From Coprinellus micaceus (lineage: Eukaryota > Basidiomycota > Agaricomycetes > Agaricales > Psathyrellaceae): 64,000 nucleotides of DNA. The notes under the pieces were generated by a model that made no database searches, had not been told where the DNA came from, and was given only the letters and a program-made list of their open reading frames with translations. The stretch lies in the NCBI GenBank assembly GCA_951394405.1, contig OX596345.1, positions 2,108,001 through 2,172,000 on the forward strand, in the 5' to 3' direction. The position numbers and the translations under genes were made by a program. Below, piece after piece: positions 20,461 to 31,797 of this stretch (position 1 is its first letter; each line of letters begins with the position of its first letter).

Positions 20461-22683
20461 TTTTTTTTTTTTTTTTTTTTTTTTTCTTTTTTTGAAATCA
20501 GCTTTTATATACCGGGGCACGATGGCAGTCCGGTAGCTATCAACATACAAAGAGAGTGCGAGCGTCACTGACTAAGTACTACTGCAATTATGAAACACGA
20601 ATGATTGACAATTTGGAGACGCCCGGCGCTTGAAGTTTCACCCCCAACCAGCAGACAGACGGTGAGAGGCCTTGCGGCACTCACAGATCGGTACGTTAAA
20701 TAGGCATTCCCATCCAGTCCAGTCCAATCCCCACCGGTACCAGTCCGCCACAAGGTGTTACGGGCCCCGGGGGCACACCTTGCCTGCCCCCGAACGGTTT
20801 CCCTCACGGCAGCCGCGCTTTGGGTACCCCTCATCCACATCAGTTGCAAGGACTGACACGTCAGGGTACCTACCCAACTCCCTTCACACGAGGCCTTTAA
20901 CCAGCAGAGGCCAGTCCAAACCAAACGAGGCCACGTCCTCTCAACCATCCCCCTGAGGGGTGGATTGGAATCTGAAGGTGAAGGCCTTTGGATTATCCTC
21001 TAAAAACCAAACGAGTTCTCGCACAAAGCGGGGATCCCAATCGTATGTTTGCAGTACACCGCACTGTGTGAAAATATGGTGCTGAGTTTGCACCGGACAG
21101 CCGCATTCACATTCGTGATCGTCATGGCCAGGTATGCGAAACCGGGAGTAGTACTCTCCAGTAGGCGCGTGGTTGAGGATGGCTCTGCACATACGTGCAC
21201 AGAGCGCATTACTCTCATTAACATGTCAGAGCCACACTCCCCCATTGGAGTATGTCAGATGAGTTGGCTTCCCCTTGGGGTCGCGCAGCACCATGAACTG
21301 GTGCCCTAGATACTCTGGGTTGCGTGCCTGAGTAGCTCACGCGTCCAGTGCAGAATCGGCAACATGCTTGCGCACGCTGTCAAGAGAAGTAGCGGGTCTC
21401 ACTCCTGCCGGAGTAGGAGGGAGGCTCCACGCGTGCAAATGAGCACGATGTTGAAGACCCCATTTCAGCTTGGAAGGGGTCTCAATGACGTCCACCCGTC
21501 TGTCCGCCTTGGCGGCAAACCAGGTGCGGAGGGCCTTACAGGTTGCAAGCGAGTGTGCCTGGCCCGAATGGATCCCCAGATCGACTGCCCTCTTAGCCAT
21601 GGCCAGAGAGTCAGTGAATATCGCAATCCGATCACAGTCTTCTAGGGCCGTAGCCCTTCCAACTGCCATGCGAATCACTAAGAGCTCGGCGTTGGACGAC
21701 AGGACACGTCCTGCCACCGTGACTCCCTTGCTCCGTTGATTGCCTAGGGCTTTGTATACGTAGGCCGCGGTTGCATTATGCCTGGTGGTCTTGGGGACAG
21801 ACGCGTCCACCCCCATGCACACCGTGCGATTGTTGGTCCTCAGCGAGTTCCATAGAGTGTTCAGTTCCTGCCGGCGTCGCTCGAAGATATCTTCGCCATA
21901 CCGCTGGAAACTATCGAAGTGGACCTGGGCCCCATAGAGGTCCATCATCCTAGATCCTGGAGTGTTTTCGGCCGCGCATGGCTCGAACTTCTCTGTTAGT
22001 TTGGGCAGACCCCTGAGGGTCTGGCCTATAGCGTCCTTAACACGGCCGCGGTTCACCGGAGAGAGGTGACAGGTGGCCCCATAATGGGGAGAGGCACTTC
22101 CCCTGTGTTCCTCTGGTAAGAGGGAGCGCAAGGCGTGTGTGTCAGATAGTGTCGCCGTTCGGAACACAGCACGCTGTGAAAGCTTCCGAAGGTGAAGACG
22201 AATGGGTGGGAGGCCTGCGAGGCACTCCACTCCTCCAGTAGGAGACGTACGAAACGCTCCTATTATCCAGCATGCTGCCTTGCGCTGCATGGAGGTTGGA
22301 ATTTTGAGTGCGCCTTGAATCTTGGCGCCCTCATAGTACCACAACCTATGTCCGTACGTGCAGATGGGAATCACACACGCTCGGAACAAGATTCGTTTGT
22401 TCTTGGGCGATAGCCCTCGAGTAGAGTTACCAAGCATCCTCATAGCCATTACGGTGGTGAGAGCCTTGGTCGAATAGTATCGGATGTGTTCTTTGAAGGA
22501 CAAGAACCGGTCAAAGAAGAAGCCCAAGTAGCGCCAATACTGCTTGGGTTTCAGAGGGGTGTCCCCTGTGAAGGGGGCATATCCGAGATCAAGGGGCATG
22601 CGGAAGTCCGTGTGGCCCTTGGAGAAGTGGAAGAGTTCTGTCTTGTCATGTTCCAAGACGAGCCCTGCCTTTGTAAACATATC
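20461..22683 (-). mobile_element. LINE-A copy 4, 3' half, ends at assembly gap
   Basis: The plus strand reads poly(T), then the complement of the 3' tail (GAAATCAGCTTTTATA), the 3' UTR, and ORF2 from the C-terminus backwards. It inserted head-on into the RT of copy 3. The coding part, 22683 down to 20941, contains GYAPFTGDTPLKPKQYW, RNase H motifs GVDASVPKTT, SNAELLVIRMAV and FTDSLAMA, and the Cys/His tail. One TGA (TGG in other copies, 'DAWATQ') lies near 21335. The 5' part falls in the gap, so the target duplication cannot be checked. Confidence 0.85.
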
Positions 22684-22883
22684 NNNNNNNNNNNNNNNNN
22701 NNNNNNNNNNNNNNNNNNNNNNNNNNNNNNNNNNNNNNNNNNNNNNNNNNNNNNNNNNNNNNNNNNNNNNNNNNNNNNNNNNNNNNNNNNNNNNNNNNNN
22801 NNNNNNNNNNNNNNNNNNNNNNNNNNNNNNNNNNNNNNNNNNNNNNNNNNNNNNNNNNNNNNNNNNNNNNNNNNNNNNNNNNN
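22684..22883. other. Assembly gap (200 N)
   Basis: Exactly 200 N residues, a round number typical of a scaffold gap of unknown true size. Left flank is LINE-A RT (minus), right flank is the core of element X1. The LINE-A 5' part and the X1 left arm are presumably inside or misplaced. Confidence 0.95.
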
Positions 22884-24755
22884 AGGAAGCTCTGGGTACC
22901 ATTAGAAAGCATTCCTTTAGGGCTTTCCAAATTTGTTCATGGTGTGGGAATTCACTGTTCCCACCCATGCCAGAATGTGTTTTAGCTTTGTATCTGCATT
23001 TTCTGTCATGTGTTGTGTAATTTACCAGAGATTAACAGCCATATGGGGTGGGTTTCAGGCCAGAGAATAAGGTGACACATTATATACACTAATCCTGGGG
23101 TCCCTATGACCCATTCTTCCATTGTCCAGCCATAGTATGCCACAATTGAATGTAACACACAAGTTGTATGATATCTGAGCTGTGCTGTGTAGACAAGAGA
23201 AAACATGTTTTATGAGCTATACTGGAAGTTATATAGAGTGAATTGAGTGGGACAATGAAGTAATAACACCACAATCTGCAAGCAGCATAGCATGCACTTG
23301 TCCCAAACAAGACAGGCGAGTTTTTATTGTTTGGCTATTTATGGCAGCTGTGAATGTTCCCACACCATATAAAATACCAATATAGAAATGAAATTTGATT
23401 CTGAGGAGAATACAAAAGACCCCATGGGAAACAGATAACACACTCAAAAGATATAGAAGAAACTGTTGTTTTGCAACCAGACATTCTAAAAATGCTATGA
23501 GCAACTACTGAAAGTCAGTCAAAATGTGGTGCTCCTTCCATATCTCTACAACCCCTGATCCGTTTTCCTTCCGGTTTTTTGTTTTCTGCTCTATTTTTGA
23601 TTCTGATTCTATTTCCCACAAGTGGCAACTTTCCCACAGCTGCCTTCATGATGATTTGGCATGCATACTGTTATGATCACCACAATTGTGCTTCTTTCTT
23701 TGTGTTGTGCTTCCAATTTTAAAGTGTGGAGGAAAGTCACACCATGGTATAGTGTATAAGCACTCTAACCATCATTTATATGCCCCATATCTTCCAGAAG
23801 CATCCTGTATCGCTGGTAATTTTGATGCTACCACAACAATTGTGTAAGTAATGAACAATTTGGGCTTTTGGGATTGATTAAGAGGATTTGGAGAGGTGTG
23901 ATGCTATTGATTTGGTAGTTCTTGCTGGTGTCTTTAAGTTCCACAAAAAAATTGGGCCAAAAATTGTATATTAAGGGCAAAAGCTGAGCTTGCAAACTGG
24001 CCATCTGAAGATATTTCAATACTTTGTGCTATTGTGGTGTGGGAAGTGATGGGGTTGGCAAGGCGCTCACAGAGATGGATAGTGTCAAATTAGGGCTTTC
24101 TAATGATGCCCAGAGCTTCCTTATCAGATAAGAACTGACAGAGATAGAGAGTCACGAGTTCTGCTTGCCCTTATCTAAATGAGTGTGATGTCATTTGATG
24201 GACATAAGCTGTCCATCAAATCTGGTACCTGTTCCTGAGATCTGTGACATCATTTGATGGCAAGGCTATCTGCCATCAAATCTGGGATCTGTTCCTGAGA
24301 TCTGTGATGTCATTTGATGGACAGATTATGTCCCATCAAATCTGGTACCTGTTCCTGAGATCTATGATGTCATTTGATGGCAAGGTTATCTGCCATCAAA
24401 TCTGGTACCTGTGCCTGACAGCCATGATGTCACTGATGACATTAGGTCAGACACCCCCTGGCTATTTAAAGCTGGACCTGGTCCAAAAAGGGGTGGATAG
24501 ATCCAGCCCCTGGTCTGGACTTTTGGCTGGACAGAAGTCCAGAGTGTGACATGTCACACTAATCCAGTCTAGCATGGTTCTGTCCAGACAAGAATCCAGC
24601 CAACCAATGGACTGGACTGGACCCAAAATGGACCAGGCCATCCAGGATCCAGTCCAGGATCCACAGGTCCAAGCCTGGATCAATCCAGGGGAGGTCACCT
24701 TCTAAGGCACCCACTCCGGTACAAAGTGTATACCTTAGAGGTACCCACATCCATG
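22884..24755. mobile_element. Noncoding element X1 (left end in gap)
   Basis: No ORF above ~100 codons is present. The core (22884-24170) aligns by eye with the X2 core (about 61420-62700). Shared features include ATTAGAAAGCATT, TTATATACACTAATCCTGGG, ACTTTCCCACAGCTG and a right core border with ACTGACAGAGATAGAGAG followed by CTTATCTAAATGA. Downstream come four ~60 bp hairpin repeats, then a subterminal array rich in CCAG/CTGG words (24460-24690), then a terminal hairpin pair. The right end is CCATGTGACTGAGGTG at 24755, abutting LINE-B. No transposase is visible, so it is non-autonomous if mobile. Confidence 0.6.
24186..24425 (+). repeat. Four tandem ~60 bp units with internal TTTGATGG/CCATCAAA hairpin
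   Basis: Each unit has TCATTTGATGG, a ~12 bp loop, CCATCAAATCTGG, then CTGTTCCTGAGATCT. Loops alternate between two types (TATCTG and ACATAAGCT/ACAGATTATG). The single-copy equivalent TTTGATGGACAGATTATG...CATCAAATG is found in both arms of X2, so the X1 array is a local amplification. Confidence 0.75.
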
Positions 24756-24882
24756 TGACTGAGGTGGCTTTGAGGGCGCCAATGTTCTTGGCTCCTTCGT
24801 AATACCAGAGTCTATGTCCGTACATTGCGACCGGGAGGACGCACGCACGGAATAAGATCCGTTTGTTCTTGGGAGTTAACCC

Positions 24883-27279
24883 TCAAGTAGAATTGCCCAG
24901 CATTCTCATCGCCATTACAGTGGTGAGAGCTTTGCAGGTATAATATCGTACGTGCTCCTGGAAAGTGAGCTTCCGATCAAAATAGAAACCCAAGTATCTC
25001 CAAAACTTCTTGGGTTTGAGTGGGGTGTCCCCAGTGAAGGGGGCGAACCCAAGGTCGATAGGGCGATCCCAGCCGGAATGCGCTCTACTGAAGTGGAACA
25101 GCTCGTTCTTGGTATGTTCCATAACCAAGCCCGCTGCTGTGAAGAGGTCGAACATAACCGCGTATGCATGGCGAAGCATCACGCAGTTCGTTGCGATGTC
25201 TGGAGACTGAGCCGCGAAGGATCCGTCATCCACATAGGATATGAGAGTGGTGCCAAGGCCCCGCTCCCGTATGCGGTATAGCTTCATGATAGGAGCTACG
25301 ATGAGTGCAGACAGGACTGGGGACAGGGCAGAGCCCTGGCCCACTCCAACATCCGCACGAAAGGGATCCGAGGTGTAGTTGTTCCACACGTAGGACGTGT
25401 GTCTCTCCACCAGGTAAGATTTGAAGAAGGCCACCACCCGAGGGTGAAAGCCCATCTTGCGAAGTACCTCGAGTAGGAACTCGTGGTTGATCGAGGGGAA
25501 AAACTGAGCGATGTCGAAGGCCAACACGCTCGTATGATACCCCTTGGCCCAACCTGTGCGCACTAAGTGTGTCAGGTATAGACCGGCGTCTTCGGTGGAG
25601 CGCTGACGCACCCCTCCCATTTGATTAGGGTCGACAAGATCGTACTTGATCATGTCGAACTGAAAACGGTTGGAAATCATCTTTTCAACCAATTTACCAA
25701 GGGTGTTCAGGAGCACGATGGGCCTGAACGCCTTTGGCGTGTCATAGGACGGTTTGTTCGGCTTAGGGATAATAACCGACACCGAGTCCTTGAAGTGTTT
25801 CGGCCAATGCCCCGCCTCCATGCATGCGTTGGCCAAATCGATAATGAGACGCTCGCACTCGGGTGCGGCGAGGATGTACTTCAGGTGAGCCCACATTACA
25901 TGGTCAGGGCCTGGAGCGGAGCGTGACGAGCACGCCTGGAGTGCCTCTCGCAACTCCAAGGATGAGAATACGGGCCACTCTCGGACATCAAGGTCCTCCA
26001 GCGGTTCCAGCACGCTCGTATCGATCGGACGATCGTTGGCCGCATTGTAGGTGCCGTGTAATGCACCCCAAAGTTGACCGAGTTCGTGACAAGGCTCTCC
26101 GTTGAATTGGATAGCCTCGCTCGGAGGGTTTTTGCGCTCCTTGATCCAGGACATAAGATCCCAAGGACGGGCATGAGTTTCTGAGATATCTTTGATGCGC
26201 TCATCGAAGAACTCGCGTTTGGTCTTTCTTACAACAGACCGAAATGCACGACGGGTATCGGGGGAGTTATCCCCTTGGTACTCGTCGTACGCCTTTTGAC
26301 ACTCTTCATCCCACCACTTCTTGGAATGAGGAGTGACGATGTATTCTTCAGAGTGGGCAAGCCAAGCTCTGTTGAATACGTCCACGATAGCAGAGGAGAG
26401 GGAGTCAATCCCCTCTCTGGTACCGAGGTCGTGTACGCCGTTAAGCGCCGGCAAATCTTGCATGACTTGCACTAAAAATTCCGTTTCTGAATCCGACTTG
26501 GGTTTCAGGGTGCGGCCTTGGATCCTCTCGACCGCATGGTCGAGATGGATGACGGAGGTGAGCGGAACATGGTCCGACTCTCCTTGAAGGGGGAGGTTTC
26601 GGAGCGGGGCGCTCGCGATGACCTCCGGAGGGGGGAGGAACCCCAGATCTATGACGGACCTGATATTCTCATCGGCTCGGGACACAAAGGTAGGCCCGAT
26701 GTTCTGGGGTGGAGCGTACTCCAACCCCAGAGTAGCAGCAGTGTCCATAAGGAGCACCGCCTTCGCCCGGTGGTGAGCGACTTCGTCGTCCCACTGGCTC
26801 GAGTGACAGTTGAAATCCCCTGACATATGATGTAGCTGGGGAAGTCGATGTGCGCGTTCAGCAATGAGGTCGATTCCTCTGTGCTGATCGTCGGAGTAAA
26901 CATTCATGAGATGGATAGGTTCATTCCCCACAAAGAGGGAGATGATCATAACATCCCGATCGTCGATAAGGTCTCGACGGTACGTCGGACGCATAGTGTC
27001 CAGACGCCTAGAAATATAGGTCAAAACGCGAGGTTTTGTCCCAGAGGCCACGGCCGGCGCGAGGCACGACCACTGTGGATGGCGAGGTGAGCCAATCACC
27101 TCGGAGCCCTCCTTATCCGTAGCTGAGGGGGCATGTCTTATCAATCGCCAGGGCGGCTCTTGGAGAAACAGAACGTCAAATTTATTACATTCGCGCTCGA
27201 GAAATACATTCAGAGACTCGTAGGACTTCGCAATGTTAAAAGTACATATCCGGAGTTTATTGATTAGCGACCTAACCAT
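24883..27279 (-). CDS. LINE-B ORF2: endonuclease and reverse transcriptase, C-terminus lost
   Basis: A 798-codon uninterrupted frame from the ORF2 ATG at 27279 (MVRSLINKLRICTFNIAKS). EEP motifs occupy about residues 8-250: FNIAKS, FLQEPPWRLIRH, SGDFNCHSSQWDDE and ESDHVPLTSV. RT follows: FRPIVLLNTLGKLVEKMIS, AFDIAQFFPSINHEF, GQGSALSPVLSAL and SYVDDG. All catalytic residues I can identify are present. It ends at a TGA where sister copy 39605-42485 reads CGA (NSTRGLTPKNKR), so RNase H and the Cys/His tail are lost; the sequence just beyond belongs to X1. The ORF2 start overlaps the ORF1 stop (ATGGTTAG). Confidence 0.85.
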   Translation of the reverse strand: MVRSLINKLRICTFNIAKSYESLNVFLERECNKFDVLFLQEPPWRLIRHAPSATDKEGSEVIGSPRHPQWSCLAPAVASGTKPRVLTYISRRLDTMRPTYRRDLIDDRDVMIISLFVGNEPIHLMNVYSDDQHRGIDLIAERAHRLPQLHHMSGDFNCHSSQWDDEVAHHRAKAVLLMDTAATLGLEYAPPQNIGPTFVSRADENIRSVIDLGFLPPPEVIASAPLRNLPLQGESDHVPLTSVIHLDHAVERIQGRTLKPKSDSETEFLVQVMQDLPALNGVHDLGTREGIDSLSSAIVDVFNRAWLAHSEEYIVTPHSKKWWDEECQKAYDEYQGDNSPDTRRAFRSVVRKTKREFFDERIKDISETHARPWDLMSWIKERKNPPSEAIQFNGEPCHELGQLWGALHGTYNAANDRPIDTSVLEPLEDLDVREWPVFSSLELREALQACSSRSAPGPDHVMWAHLKYILAAPECERLIIDLANACMEAGHWPKHFKDSVSVIIPKPNKPSYDTPKAFRPIVLLNTLGKLVEKMISNRFQFDMIKYDLVDPNQMGGVRQRSTEDAGLYLTHLVRTGWAKGYHTSVLAFDIAQFFPSINHEFLLEVLRKMGFHPRVVAFFKSYLVERHTSYVWNNYTSDPFRADVGVGQGSALSPVLSALIVAPIMKLYRIRERGLGTTLISYVDDGSFAAQSPDIATNCVMLRHAYAVMFDLFTAAGLVMEHTKNELFHFSRAHSGWDRPIDLGFAPFTGDTPLKPKKFWRYLGFYFDRKLTFQEHVRYYTCKALTTVMAMRMLGNST

Positions 27280-27482
27280 TTAAAACCGGATGTGCGTGAG
27301 TGATTTGCCTACCGCGTTGTTGAATAACACGCACCTTGGCATAGAGAGAATCGATCTTGGGACGATCGAAACGAGCGGTCCAGAACTCACACCGCCGGTC
27401 CGTGGCGATGTGACCTTCCTTGCGACAATTGATGCACCTCCGAGTGTGAGGGCAGGCAGTGACCTCCGGGGGAGTGGGGTCA
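27272..27482 (-). pseudogene. LINE-B ORF1 C-terminal end
   Basis: The last ~70 codons of ORF1: TPPEVTACPHTRRCINCRKEG (knuckle CINCRKEGHIATDRRC, CX2CX4HX6C), then FDRPKIDSLYAKVRVIQQRG to HPVLNG and stop. The upstream part is removed by the solo LTR at 27483. Confidence 0.75.
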
Positions 27483-27732
27483 TGATATTGGGGCATACTG
27501 CTACTCACCTGAAGCCTCTAGGTCAGAGTACTGAACTAAGGGGCCTCAGGGCAATACATGGAGTGTTGATACACAGGAATCAGGTCACATGATGCTAGAT
27601 GATCCAGATATGATAACTAAGTCCAATTAGATCAAGATAACTGATGAAGGGGAAGATCATGATGGATAAGGGTGATCTGTGAATGGATAAGGATGGATAA
27701 GGGTGGAGTCACCAAGTCACCAAGTTCCAACA
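27483..27732 (-). mobile_element. Solo Copia LTR
   Basis: About 250 bp, apparently identical to the 3' LTR at 32640-32892 except that the first three bases are missing. Orientation follows the Copia element at 32640-35407. The left neighbour is LINE-B and the right neighbour is LINE-A, so it sits at a junction between unrelated sequences rather than inside one target, and no target duplication is seen. No gene is present. Confidence 0.75.
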
Positions 27733-28118
27733 GTCCCACCCCCACGTCCGCCCGGAATGGTTCCGAGGTAGAGCCATTCCACACATAGGATGTATGGCGC
27801 TCCACCAGGTATGATTGAAAGAAGGTCACCACCATAGGGTGGAAGCCTTGCTTTCGAAGTACCTCGAGTAAGAACTCGTGGTTGATGGACGGAAAGAACT
27901 GGGCGATGTCGAAGGCCACAACGCTCGTCTTAAGTCCTGCTGCCCACCCCGTCCGCACCAAGTGCATCAGGAATAGGCCTGCGTCCTCGGTGGAGCGCTG
28001 TCGCACCCCTCCCATTTGATTTGGATCGACGAGATCATACTTGATCATGTCAAACTGAAAGCGATTGGAAATCATCTTTTCAACCAATTTACCAAGTGTG
28101 TTCAGAAGCACGATGGGT
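27733..28118 (-). pseudogene. LINE-A ORF2, RT fingers/palm fragment (copy 5)
   Basis: Reads LNTLGKLVEKMISNRFQFDM, AFDIAQFFPSINHEF, then SYLVERHTSYVWNG to FRADVGVG, cut by the LTR before the QGSALSP block. The frame is open. It continues upstream across the nested insert into 28483-29655. Confidence 0.8.
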
Positions 28119-28482
28119 GGATGAGGGGTACCCGAAGCACGGTTACCGTGAGGGACACCGTTCGGGGGCAGGCAAGGCGTGCCCCCGGGGCCCATAACAC
28201 CTTGTGGCGGACTGGTACTGGTGGGGATTGGACTGGATTGGGTGGGAATGCCGACTTAACATACCGATTTGCTAGCGCCGCAAGGCCTTTCATCGTCTGT
28301 CTGATGGTTGGGGGTAAAACTTCAAGCGCCGGGCGTCTCCAAATCGTCAATATTCGCGTTTCATAATTGCAGTAGTACTTAGTTAGTGACGCTCGCGCTT
28401 CCTTTGTACGTTGATAGCGACCGGACTGCCATCGTGCCCCGGTATACAAAAGCTGATTTCAAAAAAAAAAAAAAAAAAAAAA
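28119..28482 (+). mobile_element. Nested 3'-UTR-only LINE-A insert with 15 bp TSD
   Basis: Only ~340 bp of LINE-A 3' UTR plus poly(A) was inserted. AGAAGCACGATGGGT is repeated at 28104-28118 and 28483-28497. The orientation opposes the host LINE-A copy 5. Confidence 0.9.
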
Positions 28483-29655
28483 AGAAGCACGATGGGTCTG
28501 AACACCTTTGGGGCAGAGTAGGACGGCTTGTTTGGTTTTGGTATGATAATTGAAAGCGAGTCCTTGAAGTGCTTTGGCCAATGCCCGGTTTTTATGCAGG
28601 CATTCGCTAAATCCATTACGACCTCTTCACACTCAGGTACGGCAAAGATGTACTTCAGGTGCTGCCATGTAACATGGTCGGGACCCGGAGCAGAGCAAGA
28701 TGAGCATGCCTCTAGGGCTTGCCTCATTTCTAAGAGAGAGAATACTGGCCATTCCCTGACAGGCTCGTCAGGGAGTTCGTCCAGTAGACTCAGATCGACC
28801 GGTCGGTCGTTGGCCGCATTGTAGGTGCCATGAAGGGCTCCCCAAAGCTGGTTGAGATTGTGACAAGGATGTCCGTTATGTTGGATAGCCTCGCACGGCA
28901 GGTCCTTGCGCTCCTTGACCCAGTCCATTAGGTCCCAGGGGCGCTTGTCTGTTTCTGAGATATCTTTGATGCGTTCGTCAAAGAATTCTCGCCTCGTCTT
29001 CTTTACAAGACGTCGAAATGCACCACGAGTTTCAGCAGAGTCATCCGCTTTCCACTCGTCGTACGCCTTCTGACATTCGTCAGTCCACCACTTCTTAGAG
29101 CGGGGGGTGACGATATACTCTTCTGAGTGGGCAAGCCACGCATCGGAGAACACCTTTTCAATCGCCACAGAGAGTTCCTCCACTCCTTCTGCGGTGTTGA
29201 GATCGTACAGGTCAGAGAGACCGGGCATCTCCTTTCAACCTGCATAAAGAAAGGGGCCACCGCGTCCTCCTTGAGGGTGCGGCCCTTGATGCGCTCAGCG
29301 TGGTTGCTGAGTTTGATGACTGAGGACAGCTGATCCGAGGTCCCCTTGAGGTCATGGTCTCTCAGCGGGGCTGCTGAGAGAACGTAGGCAGGTTGAACGA
29401 ACACCATGTCTATCACGGACTTGATGTTCGCATCGGCGTAGGACACGTAGGTGGGTCCTGGATTGGCAGGTGGGGAGTATTCCACACCAAGACGGGCTGC
29501 TGTTTCCAGCAGTAGAATGGCTGTATCTCCATGGTTAGGAACGGCATCGTCCCACTCCCTGGAGTGACAGTTGAAGTCTCCAGCCATGTAATCCATGGCC
29601 GGTAGTGATTCTGCACAACGATCAAGCAAGCGAATCGCTCGGTGGTCGGCGTAAA
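28483..29655 (-). pseudogene. LINE-A ORF2, endonuclease/linker/RT start (copy 5)
   Basis: Downstream of the EEP GDFNCHSREWD motif the frame runs through TPRSKKWWTDECQKAYDEW, REFFDERIKDISETDKRPWD, NLNQLWGALHGTYNAANDRP and APGPDHVTWQHLKYIF. A small indel near 29232 shifts frame between the two halves, and six bases of the SDHYPLSS motif are missing near 29330 (TSDQLSSV), removing the catalytic His. Confidence 0.75.
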
Positions 29656-31797
29656 GCCATATGGACTTCCGTATGCCCCTTGACCTCGGATATGCCCCCT
29701 ATACAGGGGACACCCCTCTGAAACCCAAGCAGTATTGGCGCTACTTGGCATTCTTTTTCGACCAGTTTTTGTCGTTCAAGGAACACATCTGGTACTATTC
29801 GACCAAGGCTCTCACCACCGTAATGGCAATGAGGATGCTTGGTAACTCTACTCGAGAGCTATCACCCAAGAACAAACGAATCTTGTTCTGGGCACGTGTG
29901 ATTCCCATCTGCACATACAGACATAGGTTGTGGTACTATGAGGGTGCAAAGATCCAAGGTGCACTCAAAATTCTAACCTCCATGCAGCGTAAAGCAGCAT
30001 GCTGGATAATAGGAGTGTTTTGTACGTCTCCTACTGGGGGAGTGGAGTGTCTTGCAGGCCTCCCACCCATTCGTCTTCACCTTCAGAACTCTCGCAACGT
30101 GCGGTGTTCCGAACGGCAACACTATCTGACACACACCCACTGCGTTCCCTCCTACCGGACGAACATAGTGGGAGTGCCTCCCCCCATTACGGAGCCGCCT
30201 GTCCCCTCTCTCCAGTGAACCGCGGCTGTGTAAAGGACGCTATAGGCCAGACCCTCAGGTGTCTGCCTAAACTCATGGAGAAGTTCGAGCCATGTGCGGT
30301 TGAAAATACTCCAGGATCTAGAATGATGGACCTCTATGGGGCCCAAGTCCACTTCAACAGCTTCCAACGGTATGGCGAAGATATCTTCGAACGACGCTGG
30401 CAGGAACTGAACACTCTATGGAACTCGCTGAGTACCAACAATCGCACGGTGTGCATGGGGGTGGACGCATCTGTCCCCAAGACCACCAGGCATAATGCGA
30501 CCGCGGCCTATGTATACGAAGGTCTAGGCAACCAATGGAGCAAGGGAGTCACGGTGGCAGGATGTGTCCTGTCGTCTGACGCCGAGCTCCTAGCGATTTG
30601 TATGGCAATTGCAAGGGCTATGGCCCTAGAAGACTGTGATCGGATTGCGATATTCACTGACTCTCTGGCTATGGCCAAAAGAGCAGTCAATCCGGGGATC
30701 CATTTGGGCCAGGCATTTTCGCTTGCGACCTGTAAGGCCTTCCGCACCTGGTTTGCCGCCAAGGCGGACAGACGGGTGGACTTCATTGAGACCCCTTCTA
30801 AATTGAAGTGGGGTCTTCAACATCGTGCTCATTTGCACGCGCGGAGCCTCCCTCCTACTCCGGCAGGGGTGAGACCCGCTACTTCTCTCGATAGCGTGCG
30901 CAAGCATGTTGCCAACTCCGCCCTGGACGTGTGGGCTACTCAGGCATGCAACCCAGATTATCTAGGACACCAGTTCATGGTGCTGCGGGACCCCAAGGGG
31001 AAGCCAATCCGTCCGACATACTCCAACGGGGGAGTATGGCTCGGACATGCAAATGAGAGTAATGCGCTGTGTGCATGTATGTGCAGGGCCATTCTCAACC
31101 ACGCGCCTACTGCAGAGTACTACTCCCGGTTCCGCATTCCTGGCCACAACAATCACGAATGTGAATGCGGCAGTCCGGTGCAAACTCGGCACCATATCTT
31201 TACACAGTGCGGTGTGCTGCAAACATACGATCGGGATCCCCACTTTGTGCAACAACTCGTTTGGTTTTTAGAGGATAACCCAAAGGTCTTCGCCTTTGGG
31301 TTCCAATACGCCCCACAGGGGGATGGTTGAGAGGAAGCGGCCTTGTCTGGGCTGGACTGGTTTTTGCTGGTTGAAGGTCTTGCGTGGAGGGAGTTGGGTA
31401 GGTACCCTGACATGTCAGTCCTTGCAACTGATGTGGATGAGGGGTACCCAAAGCGCGGCTACCGTGAGGGACACTGTTCGGGGGCAGGCAAGGCGTGCCC
31501 CCAGGGCCCATAACACCTCGCGGCGGACTGGTACTGGTGGGGACTGGACTGGACTGGATGGGAATGCCGACTCAATATACCGATCTTTTAGTGCCACAAG
31601 GCCTTTCACTGTCTGTCTGCTGGTTGGGGGTAAAACGTCAAGTGCCGGACGTCTCCAAATTGTCAACATTTCGTGTTTCATAATTGCAGTAGTACTTAGT
31701 TAGTGACGCTCGTGCTCTCTTTGTATGTTGATAGTGACCGGACTGCCATTGTGCCCTGGTATATAAAAGCTGATTTCAAAAAAACAAAAACAAAAAA
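29656..31797 (+). mobile_element. LINE-A copy 6, 5'-truncated insert with target deletion
   Basis: Starts in the RT thumb (DFRMPLDLGYAPYTGDTP) and runs to the 3' UTR and an A-rich tail interrupted by C (AAACAAAAACAAAA) at ~31778-31797. The flanks are consecutive parts of host copy 5, but ~45 bp of host sequence expected between them is absent, so insertion was accompanied by a small target deletion instead of a duplication. Confidence 0.8.
29661..31330 (+). pseudogene. LINE-A ORF2 thumb, RNase H and Cys/His tail (copy 6)
   Basis: The first frame (29661-30218) has QYWRYLAFFFDQ and SPTGGVECLAGLPPIRLHL, then a 1 bp shift near 30080. The second frame runs to the stop at 31330 with RNase H motifs GVDASVPKTT, SSDAELLAICMAI and FTDSLAMA and the tail HECECGSPVQTRHHIFTQC. 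One Cys of the usual CECGCP is Ser here (CECGSP). Confidence 0.75.

Larger units (their letters stand above)
24756..27482 (-). mobile_element. LINE-B copy 1, both ends lost
   Basis: A second LINE family, colinear with LINE-A but clearly divergent in protein sequence. It runs from ORF1 zinc knuckles (27482) through ORF2 to the RT thumb. The downstream end is cut by the X1 terminus at 24755 and the upstream end by a Copia LTR at 27483. Confidence 0.85.

Noticed and set aside
22646..23020. ORFs spanning the N gap.
   Set aside because: They consist mainly of unknown residues and have no biological support.
24186..24425. CRISPR-like repeat array.
   Set aside because: Units are contiguous ~60 bp tandem repeats with hairpins and no unique spacers, in a eukaryotic transposon setting.
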